A DNA stretch of 64,000 nucleotides from Roseobacter sp. MED193. Its GTDB lineage: Bacteria; Pseudomonadota; Alphaproteobacteria; Rhodobacterales; Rhodobacteraceae. The stretch is from the NCBI RefSeq assembly GCF_000152965.1, contig NZ_CH902583.1, positions 2,487,892 to 2,551,891 of the forward strand. Direction: 5' to 3'. The notes beneath the pieces are model-generated. The model ran no database searches and was not told the origin of the DNA. It saw nothing but the letters and a program-made list of their open reading frames with translations. This document shows, one piece after another, positions 8,618 to 17,025 of this stretch. Made by a program: the position numbers and the translations under genes. Position 1 is the first letter of the stretch; each line of letters begins with the position of its first letter.

Positions 8618-9601
8618 TTATTTGATCCATTCGGCAATCCGCATGCCAACATAGGTATGGGCCAAATAGCCATAGGACTTATGAGGGTTCGACTTCCCCT
8701 TATAGGCAAAGCAGTTGTAGATCTTTTTGTCAGTGATTGAGTCAATATACCCGTTTGTAAGCATGCCCCGGTAGTCATCTTTCATCGAGCTGTCATGGGC
8801 AACAAAATCGTCTTTGGCTGCAACATTGACCCAATCTTTGATGATTTTGCGCGGGTGTTTGTCTGATTTCCTTTCGTCGCCATCGTAGAGGTTGCGTTTG
8901 ACACCGGCTTCGCCCAGGGGGCATCCAAGGGTCATCCAAAGATTGACCTTGTTTCCAGAGGCTTGAACATCTGAATACTCGCTCATTTGCGAGAATTTCC
9001 ACATAACATCGTAGGCAACCATGCAACCCATACTGTGGGAGATAAGACATATGTCATCCCCGCGCAGGATCGCAGCCTTAAGTGGCTCTTGCAGGCGTTG
9101 GCGAACTTTGGACCCGACCTTCCGTGTGAGCAAGTATGCGCCCATGTCTTCGGTGGCCTTAGCGATGACTTTCATGTTGAGTCGCGACGCGCTGGCAATG
9201 GCTGTCAGGGTGCTAAAGGCCCTGGCGGCGTCATCAAGCCAGCGAAAATCTTTGTTTTCTTTTAGGGTCTTGTGATAGGCCGACTTGCTGAATTTTGAAA
9301 ATTCTCCAAGCCTATCAATGGATTCTTGGTACCCTTCATGTGGCAGACATGGTGCATTTGCACAGTCAGGATCTTTGGCGCTGAGAGTTTTACGGATCTT
9401 TAGTTTGGTTGAAAGCAATTCGTTGTTCACATCGCCATAGTACACAAATTCAACGGGAATTTTTCCCGACTGAACCTTTTTTGCTTTGGCCTTATCAACC
9501 CGCGACAGGCCTGAAATCAAAGACTTTTTAAGTAGTTCTGCATGTGGAGCTTTTGCCGGTTTGGTGTGCCGTCCATGAATGACAATAATGCGCTGTGCCA
9601 T
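8618..9601 (-). CDS. Uncharacterised alpha/beta-hydrolase-like protein
   Basis: This 327-residue protein is of no family I can name. The N-terminus (MAQRIIVIHGRHTKP) reads like the first strand and oxyanion region of an alpha/beta hydrolase. ICLISHSMGCMVAYDVM supplies a nucleophile-elbow motif with Ser in SHSMG. Later KDDFVAHD and YLAHTYV could give the acid and histidine. I chose the ATG at 9601 because GGGAGGG lies about eight bases upstream, while the frame extends to 9691 without one. Base composition and lysine/AAA content are visibly more A/T-rich than the flanking operons, so it may be acquired. It faces the nitrate operon's end and has no functional context. Confidence 0.6.
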   Translation of the reverse strand: MAQRIIVIHGRHTKPAKAPHAELLKKSLISGLSRVDKAKAKKVQSGKIPVEFVYYGDVNNELLSTKLKIRKTLSAKDPDCANAPCLPHEGYQESIDRLGEFSKFSKSAYHKTLKENKDFRWLDDAARAFSTLTAIASASRLNMKVIAKATEDMGAYLLTRKVGSKVRQRLQEPLKAAILRGDDICLISHSMGCMVAYDVMWKFSQMSEYSDVQASGNKVNLWMTLGCPLGEAGVKRNLYDGDERKSDKHPRKIIKDWVNVAAKDDFVAHDSSMKDDYRGMLTNGYIDSITDKKIYNCFAYKGKSNPHKSYGYLAHTYVGMRIAEWIK

Positions 9602-9727
9602 AGAAAATCCCTCCCAGAAAAGACTCAATTTAAGCGCGAATTTCTCCAAGGGCGCAAGCTTTTTCCGGCGCGTTGATTTTGGGGAATTCAATTGCGACCG
9701 ATGATTGGCGGACCCAATTTTGCCAAA

Positions 9728-10717
9728 TCAGCCTTGCGACGCGGGTAGGTCTTCATGAGAGCGGGTCAAGAACATGATCGCGGGATTGGAGATTTTGGCA
9801 GAGGCAATCGTGTCAACCAAGGAGCTGGCACAGCACCGGGCAATGACCTCATCGCGTTGCTGGGCGCGTGACACGATATCAATGGACACTTCTTTCCCCA
9901 ACCCTGCCTCAATCAGAGCGCGGGCGGTGTTGGTGGCAGCCCCAACCCCCATGTAAATCGCCATCCGGGTGCCAGGCTGCAACTGGGTGATCCACCGGGC
10001 GTTGCCAGCGTCTCTTTCGGTCTGTCCCGTTGCCAGAACCAGGGTGTCGCAGATTCCACGCTCGGTGAGGAACCCGCCAAGGGAGGCAGAGGCCGCACTT
10101 GCTGCTGTCACTCCTGGAATGATCTCGCAGGGGATCTGCGCTTCCTTCAGGGCATCGAGTTCCTCTGCCCCCCGTGCAAAAACGCCGGGATCACCGCATT
10201 TCAGCCGCACCACTCGCTGTCCTTGACCGGCAACCGCCACCAGTGCTTGCGAGATCTTTTCCTGCGGCCAGTGGTGACACCCAGGGGCTTTGCCCACGTA
10301 GATCCGTTTCGCATCTTTTGGTGCGAGATCAAGGATCTCAGGATCAACCAAACGGTCATAAAAGACCACATCCGCCTCTTGCAGGCGCCGCGCGCCGCGC
10401 AGTGTAATCAGATCCTTGGCCCCCGGACCTGCCCCGACCAGAGCAACGGCCCCCATCGATTGCGGGCCAGGTCTGGCCCGGCCAATAGCCCCTTGCAGCA
10501 GCCTGGCTTTGGGCCCGCTTCCACCTAGGGTCGCCGTGCGGCGTGCCAGTCGCCAGGCGACCAAGGATCCTGGAAAAAGGGCGTCCAACTGCAGCCCCAA
10601 GCCTCCCAAACGGATGATCGCCCGGCGGGTTAGCCGCAAGAGCGTTGAAGGTCCAAAGGTATTTGCCGGAGATTGAGTGCGGTTTGCCAGGGGCAAAGAT
10701 AGGGAAAAGGTTTTCAT
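9728..10717 (-). CDS. cobA: Uroporphyrinogen-III C-methyltransferase (SUMT) for sirohaem
   Basis: The methyltransferase core begins near residue 87 (MGAVALVGAGPGAKDLITL) and shows the SAM-binding GDPGVFARG and the PGVTAA motif, followed by the typical C-terminal sequence. SUMT makes precorrin-2 from uroporphyrinogen III, the first step to the sirohaem needed by NirB. An N-terminal part of about 85 residues rich in Arg/Leu is not part of the SUMT fold. The assigned start overlaps the upstream gene by ATGA (10714-10717), which supports it, but an internal start at residue 87 is possible. It is the last gene of the nitrate operon. The symbol could also be nirE or cysG-like. Confidence 0.85.
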   Translation of the reverse strand: MKTFSLSLPLANRTQSPANTFGPSTLLRLTRRAIIRLGGLGLQLDALFPGSLVAWRLARRTATLGGSGPKARLLQGAIGRARPGPQSMGAVALVGAGPGAKDLITLRGARRLQEADVVFYDRLVDPEILDLAPKDAKRIYVGKAPGCHHWPQEKISQALVAVAGQGQRVVRLKCGDPGVFARGAEELDALKEAQIPCEIIPGVTAASAASASLGGFLTERGICDTLVLATGQTERDAGNARWITQLQPGTRMAIYMGVGAATNTARALIEAGLGKEVSIDIVSRAQQRDEVIARCCASSLVDTIASAKISNPAIMFLTRSHEDLPASQG

Positions 10718-11679
10718 AGGGCTCTCCGTTGTTGGCTATGGCGCGTTTCCCAGAGATCCGTCGCCAGGGCTGTTGCCTGCTCTACCGTGCTTTCTGCGCC
10801 CACCGTCCAAAGCGCCAGAGCTGCGGTTCCGACCACTGTCGCACTGGCAAAACTGTCTTTCTGTGTGCCGCGCCACAGAGCGCCTATTTCTATTGGCTGG
10901 TCTGGGTCATGTAGGCGGCGTGTATCTGTCAGCAGTGCTGGGGTGTGGCAGTTGATCTCAAGGCCAGATTGCAGGCCAAATATCGCAGTGTCTTTGGCTG
11001 GGTTGCGCTCAAACTCGCCGCCGCCGCCTTTGATGACGGTTAGGTTTTGATCCCCCAACAACGCTGCGGCGCGTGACTGCAACCCTCTGTAGGAGGGATG
11101 AAATACCCCCTGCACCGAGGCCTCTGCCGCATAGGGGTTCCACATGCGCAGCACCGTATTTATGCAGCTGCGCAACCCAAAGGTGGCACGTAGATTGAGC
11201 AGTTCAAATGCTGCTGGGTTCAGCTCCTCCAGAGGACTGTAGGACAGGCCTTGGCCAAGTATGCCTGTTGCGGTTAAGGCATAGCGCAGATCAGCTGCGT
11301 TACTTTGGTGTGAATTCCAGCCATGCAGAGCGACTCTGTAGCCGGCCTGGGCCACTAGTTTGGCAGCCAGCGCAAACAGTGGTGAACCGCGGCTGCGCCC
11401 AGCGGCATAGCAAGGCCAATCTAGATCAATCCTGTCCGCAGATCTCGCTTGAAGGCCCAGTGTGCCCTGCCTGGATTGGCGCAATGCCGTGGTGAAACCG
11501 GCGATCTCTGCATCGGTTTCCCCCCGCATCCGCAGCACCATCAACAGGGCCCCGACAGCTTCTGAAGCGGCCTTTCCTGACAGGATCAGGGTCATGGCGT
11601 CACAGGCTTCGCTTTGGGTCAGCGGCCGGGCACGCCCCTTCCCCTGGGCAACAATACGGACAAAGGGGGCTAGGGTCAT
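10714..11679 (-). CDS. Glycosyl transferase family protein, anthranilate phosphoribosyltransferase-like (TrpD2/YbiB type)
   Basis: The 321-residue protein has the helical N-terminal domain of the anthranilate phosphoribosyltransferase family (ACDAMTLILSGKAASEAVGALLMVLRM, in part) and a KGGGGEFERNP loop in place of the TrpD substrate loop. YbiB-type TrpD2 proteins bind nucleic acid rather than making phosphoribosyl-anthranilate. Which activity applies here is unknown. The ATG at 11679 overlaps the nasA stop by ATGA, and a longer frame to 11745 would intrude into nasA. It is coupled at both ends to nitrate genes (nasA upstream, cobA downstream), so it belongs to the operon although it has no obvious role in nitrate reduction. 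Confidence 0.75.
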   Translation of the reverse strand: MTLAPFVRIVAQGKGRARPLTQSEACDAMTLILSGKAASEAVGALLMVLRMRGETDAEIAGFTTALRQSRQGTLGLQARSADRIDLDWPCYAAGRSRGSPLFALAAKLVAQAGYRVALHGWNSHQSNAADLRYALTATGILGQGLSYSPLEELNPAAFELLNLRATFGLRSCINTVLRMWNPYAAEASVQGVFHPSYRGLQSRAAALLGDQNLTVIKGGGGEFERNPAKDTAIFGLQSGLEINCHTPALLTDTRRLHDPDQPIEIGALWRGTQKDSFASATVVGTAALALWTVGAESTVEQATALATDLWETRHSQQRRAL

Positions 11680-14267
11680 TCTGCGGCCAAGGGCATGGAG
11701 TGCTGGGCAATCAGAGTGGAAAGCTCGGGCTTGCAGGAGCCACAACTTGTCCCCGCACAGGTGATTTCACCTAGGCTTTCCACCGAAGAGGCTCCTGCGC
11801 TGATGGCCGCACGCAGAGTATTCACCCCCACATTGAGGCAGGCACAGACAGTTGGGCCAGGGTCAGGCTGGTCTGCGCCGCTGCGCCCGGCCAGGGCCTG
11901 GAGTGGAGACGTGGCTGTGCCAATCAGCGAGACCGTAAAGGCACGGGAAAGCGTGACAGGATCGGGGCCAGCAAAGAATAGCCCAAGCAGAGTGTCGCCT
12001 TTGTAGAAGGCCAGACGTGTCAGCCGTTGGGTCTGGTCGGTCAATTCGGTAATTTCACTGTAATCCAGTCTCAACAGATCAGCCGCAAACTCCTGCCAGT
12101 TTTCAGGTGTTTCGGTTCCCGCGAATTCGCCCTGCCAACCGGTCAGAGACCGAGCCACAGCGCTATAGGCCTCTTTGGGACGCATCGGGGCGAGCGAAGC
12201 GGCAAAGCCAAACCAGGCGGTGTTAAACTTTGTTGCATTCACTGGCAGCCGTTTTGAGGCGGGTTGGCCAGAAATCGGATCGACCACAGGGGGCGTCAAG
12301 GTATTGATGCAGCCGTTTGAGCTTTGCTGTCGGGTCCAGTGCATCGGCGCAAAGAACTGCCCCCGCGCACAGCGATCAGTAATCAGGGCGCGCAAAATTG
12401 CGGTGCCCTGTCCGTTGTTCACCGTCACGAGGTCACCAGGAGTCAGATCCAGATTACCTGCGTCCTGTGGGTGGATTTCCACATAGGGCTCCGCCAGATG
12501 TGCGCCTAGACGGGGGGCTTTGCCACTGCGCGTCATGGTGTGCCACTGATCGCGATTGCGTCCGGTATTGAGCGTAAACCCGTCGTGTTGGACTGGCGCG
12601 GGGGCCATGACCGGCAACATTTTTGCCTTGCCATCAGGGTGGAAAAACCCGCCATCGGCAAAAAACCGTTTGTCATTCTGCGGCCACTGGGTTGGCAGAA
12701 GATTGGCGTAGTCTATATCGGCAAATATGCTGAGATCTAGATCGCGGCCAAACCTCCGCGTTGCGCCGGACAGCGCGACATATTCGGCAAAGACCTCTGC
12801 CGGAGAGGCAAAGTCAAAGGCCTCTGCCCAGCCCATGCGGGCTGCGAGGTCACAGATGATTTTCCAATCAGGGCGGGCAGTGCCTGGGGCGGGAAGAAAG
12901 GCGCGTTGGCGCGATATGCGGCGTTCGGAATTGGTTACTGTGCCGTCCTTTTCGCCCCAGCCTGTTGCGGGCAGCAAAACATCCGCCAGATCGCCGGTAT
13001 CCGTGCGGGCCATAATGTCAGAGACTGCTACAAAGGGTACATTGGCGATGGCAGCGGCCACGCCATCGGCATTTGGCAGGCTGACGGCCGGATTGGTGGA
13101 GATCACCCAAAGCGCCTTGATCTTGCCGTCGGCGCAGGCCTGAAACAGGTCAACCGCCTTGAGGCCTGGTTGGGTGCAGATGGTCGGGCTTTGCCAAAAC
13201 GCCTGAACGCTGGCGCGGTGATCGGGGTTTTCAATGTCCAGGTGATTGGCCAGCATATTTGCCAAGCCGCCTACCTCACGACCGCCCATTGCATTGGGCT
13301 GACCGGTGGCCGAGAAAGGCCCGCAGCCAGGTTTGCCAATGCGACCGGTGGCAAGGTGGCAATTCAGGATCGCATTGACCTTGTCTGTGCCGCATTGTGA
13401 TTGGTTGACGCCCTGCGAGTAGAGAGTAACCACCTTTTGCGTGCCCGCCCAGAGCCGATAGAATTGCGCCAGTTCTGCCTCTGACAACCCACTTTCCAAC
13501 GGATCTCCCAGACGCGCCTGAGTGATTGCGGGGCGGCGGCCGGTTACATGGGCCTTGAGAAAGGCACCATCGAGCTGATCGGTATCGGCCAAATATGTCA
13601 GTAAACCATTGAACACGGCCGTATCGCCATCAGGGACAATACGCAGGTGGTAATCCGCCAGATCCGTGGTTGCGGTCTTGCGGGGATCAATGTTGACCAC
13701 CTTCATGCCCGGCTTTGCCTTTTTTGCTGCGGCAATGCGTTGGTGCAGCACCGGGTGACACCAGGCAAGGTTTGACCCAACCAGCACGATCAGATCCGCC
13801 TCTTCCAGATCAGCATAGGTTCCAGGCACAGTATCGCTACCAAAGGCGCGTTTGTGCCCCGCCACAGAAGAAGCCATACAGAGCCGCGAATTGGTGTCGA
13901 TATTGGCTGAACCGATAAAGCCCTTCATCAGCTTGTTTGCGACATAGTAATCTTCGGTCAGCAGCTGCCCAGAGATGTAGAATGCCACGCTATCAGGACC
14001 ATGGTCGCGGATGGCGGTAGTGAATTTCTTTGCCATTAAATCGAGCGTTTCATCCCAACCTGCCTCACGACCCATGATCTGAGGCGACAACAAACGCCCC
14101 TCCAGATCAATGGTTTGTCCCAGCGCTGCGCCTTTGGAGCAAAGTCGCCCAAAATTGGCAGGGTGTTCGGGGTCGCCCTTGATGGTGCCATCTGCGCCAG
14201 CCAGCAAGCCGCAACCAACCCCGCAATAGGGGCAGGTGGTGCGTGTCAGAGCGTCATTCTTGCTCAT
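11676..14267 (-). CDS. nasA: Assimilatory nitrate reductase, molybdopterin catalytic subunit with C-terminal BFD iron-sulfur domain
   Basis: The 863-residue protein opens with CPYCGVGC (Cys12, Cys15, Cys19), with a fourth cysteine in NFGRLCSKG, for a [4Fe-4S] cluster. The molybdopterin oxidoreductase domains and the molydopterin-dinucleotide-binding domain follow. The last 60 residues form a BFD-type [2Fe-2S] domain (VCACLNVG and CAGTSCGSC). There is no signal peptide, so it is cytoplasmic. It reduces nitrate to nitrite. Start and stop overlap nirD and the TrpD2-like gene by ATGA, so it is firmly in the operon. The added BFD domain is typical of the NasA/NasC lineage. Confidence 0.93.
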   Translation of the reverse strand: MSKNDALTRTTCPYCGVGCGLLAGADGTIKGDPEHPANFGRLCSKGAALGQTIDLEGRLLSPQIMGREAGWDETLDLMAKKFTTAIRDHGPDSVAFYISGQLLTEDYYVANKLMKGFIGSANIDTNSRLCMASSVAGHKRAFGSDTVPGTYADLEEADLIVLVGSNLAWCHPVLHQRIAAAKKAKPGMKVVNIDPRKTATTDLADYHLRIVPDGDTAVFNGLLTYLADTDQLDGAFLKAHVTGRRPAITQARLGDPLESGLSEAELAQFYRLWAGTQKVVTLYSQGVNQSQCGTDKVNAILNCHLATGRIGKPGCGPFSATGQPNAMGGREVGGLANMLANHLDIENPDHRASVQAFWQSPTICTQPGLKAVDLFQACADGKIKALWVISTNPAVSLPNADGVAAAIANVPFVAVSDIMARTDTGDLADVLLPATGWGEKDGTVTNSERRISRQRAFLPAPGTARPDWKIICDLAARMGWAEAFDFASPAEVFAEYVALSGATRRFGRDLDLSIFADIDYANLLPTQWPQNDKRFFADGGFFHPDGKAKMLPVMAPAPVQHDGFTLNTGRNRDQWHTMTRSGKAPRLGAHLAEPYVEIHPQDAGNLDLTPGDLVTVNNGQGTAILRALITDRCARGQFFAPMHWTRQQSSNGCINTLTPPVVDPISGQPASKRLPVNATKFNTAWFGFAASLAPMRPKEAYSAVARSLTGWQGEFAGTETPENWQEFAADLLRLDYSEITELTDQTQRLTRLAFYKGDTLLGLFFAGPDPVTLSRAFTVSLIGTATSPLQALAGRSGADQPDPGPTVCACLNVGVNTLRAAISAGASSVESLGEITCAGTSCGSCKPELSTLIAQHSMPLAAE

Positions 14268-14599
14268 GCGACGGACCGCTGTTGCAGGAAATCAGCGTCC
14301 AGCATGATGCGACCTTCGCTGATCTTGGCGGGGTAGGTTGTGACCTGACCCTCATCCGCGCCCTGGGCCTGGCCTGTTTCCAGGGAAATAACCCAGTTGT
14401 GCAGCGGGCAGGTCACCGCCTTTCCGTGCACGATCCCATCGGCCAGCGGGCCGTTTTTGTGGGGACAGGCATTATCCAGCGCAAAGACCTCATCCCCTGC
14501 GGTACGAAATACTGCAACGCAACCATGCAGGGTTTTTACCAGACGCGCCCCGCGCTGGGGCACGTCATCAAGGGCGGCGATATCGATCCAGTTGCTCAT
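14264..14599 (-). CDS. nirD: Nitrite reductase small subunit with Rieske-type ligands
   Basis: This 111-residue Rieske-fold protein has CPH (Cys45, His47) and CPLHNW (Cys64, His67), a full set of Rieske [2Fe-2S] ligands. Enterobacterial NirD keeps the fold but lacks these residues, so this member probably carries a cluster and passes electrons to NirB. It overlaps nirB upstream (14596-14599) and nasA downstream (14264-14267) by four bases each, which points to translational coupling and equal production. Confidence 0.92.
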   Translation of the reverse strand: MSNWIDIAALDDVPQRGARLVKTLHGCVAVFRTAGDEVFALDNACPHKNGPLADGIVHGKAVTCPLHNWVISLETGQAQGADEGQVTTYPAKISEGRIMLDADFLQQRSVA

Positions 14600-17022
14600 T
14601 CGGCGGCCTCCAGGGTGAGAGTGGCAAGAGGCTCATAGGGATCAGGTTTAGCCACATGTTGGGCCCAGGGATCCTTGCGATAGATGGTTTGGGAGAGGTC
14701 AAATCGCTCCACCAGCGCGGCGCGGGTGTCCAGATCAGTGATCTGCTCCTGGATCCACTCAAGGCCCACCTTGTCCATCCATTTGTAAATGCGATCCAAG
14801 TATTTGGCATTCTCGCGGTAGCTCTGCGTCACGGCCTTGACCACGTCCATGACCTCTTTCTCTGTCGGCACCTGACACAGCAGTGAGGTCTCGCGCACAT
14901 CCATGCCCGCAGCACCACCGATGCTGATTTGATAGCCACTGTCGACGCAGACAATGCCGATATCCTTGCAGGTGGCCTCGGCGCAGTTGCGTGGGCAACC
15001 AGAGACGGCCAGCTTGAGTTTATGCGGTGTCCAAGAGCCCCAAAGCGCCTTTTCCAGTTGGATGCCCAGACCGGTACTGTCCTGGGTTCCAAAGCGACAG
15101 TGATCCGTGCCGACGCAGGTTTTCACCGTGCGCAGCCCCTTGGAATAAGCGTGCCCCGAGACCATACCTGCCTTATTCAGGTCATCCCAGATCGCGGGCA
15201 GGTCTTCGTTTTTGACCCCCAACAAATCAATGCGCTGACCGCCGGTGACCTTCACCGTGGGCACCGCGAATTTATCCGCCGCATCGGCAATGGCGCGCAG
15301 CTCATCCGGGGTGGTGATGCCGCCCCACATGCGGGGCACCACGCTAAAGGTGCCATCTTTCTGGATATTGGCGTGTTTGCGCTCGTTGACAAACCGCGAC
15401 TGCGGGTCGTCTTCATAGTCCAGCGGCCAATCCGACAGCAGATAGTAGTTCAGCGCCGGGCGACAGACATGGCAGCCACAGGGGGTTTTCCAATCGCAGG
15501 CCTGCCAGACGGCAGGGAGGGACTTCAGCTCTTGGCTCTTAATCATGCGACGCACATCTTCGTGGGTCATCTCGGTGCAGCCACAGATGGGCTGGGCCGT
15601 TGGCAGGACAAAATCATCCCCCAGCGTGACGGCAAGCACCTGTTCGACCAGTCCTGTGCAGGTCCCACAGGAGGCCGAGGCCTTGGTCTGGCTGCGCAGG
15701 GCACCAATGTCGGTGGCCCCAGCGGCAATAGCATCTTCGATTTCACCTTTGCAAATGCCGTTGCAGCCACAGATTTCCGCGTCACGCGGTAAGGCTGCAA
15801 CGGCTGAGAGCGGGTCCGAGGGGGCACCTCCCTGATAGGCGGGACCAAAGATCACCGTGTCGCGCATCTCCGAGATATCGGTCTTGTCGCGGATCAGGCC
15901 AAAGAACCAGTTGCCATCAGCCGTGTCGCCATACATCACCGCGCCGACGATCACGTCGTCTTCGATCACCAAACGACGATAGACGCCACGGGCTGGATCA
16001 CGAAACACGATGTCTTCGCGGCCCTCACCGCTCGCAAAATCGCCTGCACTGAACAGATCACAGCCAGTGACCTTCAGCTTGGTTGACAGCTCCTTTGGGG
16101 TGAAGACTGCCGGTACATCCATCAGCGTATTGGCGAGCACCTTGGCCTGATCATACAGCGGCGCCACCAGCCCAAAAAGCTGCCCGTCGAATTCCACACA
16201 TTCGCCAACCGCAAAGATATCCGGGTCTGAGGTCTGCAGCTGAGCACCGACCTCGATACCGCGGGCGACCTCTAGCCCGGCGTCGGTGGCCAGGCGGGTT
16301 TCGGGGCGAATGCCCACGGCCATGACCACCAGATCGGCCTCCAGCCCTTCGTTGTCTTCCAAGAGCACGCCTTCGACCCTGTCAGTGCCGAGAATGGCGG
16401 CGGTGGAGGCGCGGCACTTCACGGTGATGCCGCGCTTTTCCAGATCGCGGCGCAACAGAAAACCAGCGGCCTCATCCAGCTGACGCTCCATCAGGTGGCC
16501 CATCAGATGCAGCACGGTTACATCCATGCCGCGTTCTGCCAGGCCGGCAGCTGCTTCCAGCCCCAGTAACCCGCCGCCAATTACCACGGCCTTGCCGCCC
16601 GATTTGGAGGCTTCGATCATGGCGTTCGTATCATCCAGATCGCGGTAGGTTATGACGCCGGGCAGATCCTTGCCCTCAACCGGGATGATAAATGGGGCCG
16701 AGCCGGTGGCGATCAGCAGCTTGTCGTAGGCCACGGTGCCCTTGGTGCTGGTCACGGTTTTGGCTGCACGGTCGATGGCGGTGACATGGGTGCCAAAATG
16801 GCAGGTCACATTGTTGGCCTCGTACCACTCAGCGTCGTGGGTGACGATATCCTCGTAGGTTTTCTCGCCTGATAGTACCGGCGACAGCATGATGCGGTTG
16901 TAATTGCCGCGCTCCTCGGCGTTGAACAGGGTGACGTCAAAACCCGCCTCCGCCTCAAAGAGATGTTCGAGTACACGGCCAGATGCCATGCCCGCACCGA
17001 TAACAACAAGTTTCTGAGTCAT
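14596..17022 (-). CDS. nirB: NAD(P)H-dependent assimilatory nitrite reductase, large subunit
   Basis: The 808-residue protein has, in order, a pyridine-nucleotide-disulfide oxidoreductase domain (VVIGAGMASGR at the start, VVIGGGLLGLE near 150), two BFD-like [2Fe-2S] segments (CGCNGICKGE and CGCTEMTHEDV with later CGCHVC), a ferredoxin-nitrite-reductase half domain, and a sirohaem/[4Fe-4S] site (CVGTDHCRFG and SGCPRNCAEATCKD). It reduces nitrite to ammonium with six electrons in the cytoplasm. It lies three bases after the transporter ATPase gene and is coupled to nirD. The downstream cobA supplies sirohaem. Confidence 0.95.
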   Translation of the reverse strand: MTQKLVVIGAGMASGRVLEHLFEAEAGFDVTLFNAEERGNYNRIMLSPVLSGEKTYEDIVTHDAEWYEANNVTCHFGTHVTAIDRAAKTVTSTKGTVAYDKLLIATGSAPFIIPVEGKDLPGVITYRDLDDTNAMIEASKSGGKAVVIGGGLLGLEAAAGLAERGMDVTVLHLMGHLMERQLDEAAGFLLRRDLEKRGITVKCRASTAAILGTDRVEGVLLEDNEGLEADLVVMAVGIRPETRLATDAGLEVARGIEVGAQLQTSDPDIFAVGECVEFDGQLFGLVAPLYDQAKVLANTLMDVPAVFTPKELSTKLKVTGCDLFSAGDFASGEGREDIVFRDPARGVYRRLVIEDDVIVGAVMYGDTADGNWFFGLIRDKTDISEMRDTVIFGPAYQGGAPSDPLSAVAALPRDAEICGCNGICKGEIEDAIAAGATDIGALRSQTKASASCGTCTGLVEQVLAVTLGDDFVLPTAQPICGCTEMTHEDVRRMIKSQELKSLPAVWQACDWKTPCGCHVCRPALNYYLLSDWPLDYEDDPQSRFVNERKHANIQKDGTFSVVPRMWGGITTPDELRAIADAADKFAVPTVKVTGGQRIDLLGVKNEDLPAIWDDLNKAGMVSGHAYSKGLRTVKTCVGTDHCRFGTQDSTGLGIQLEKALWGSWTPHKLKLAVSGCPRNCAEATCKDIGIVCVDSGYQISIGGAAGMDVRETSLLCQVPTEKEVMDVVKAVTQSYRENAKYLDRIYKWMDKVGLEWIQEQITDLDTRAALVERFDLSQTIYRKDPWAQHVAKPDPYEPLATLTLEAAE

Positions 17023-17025
17023 GTC

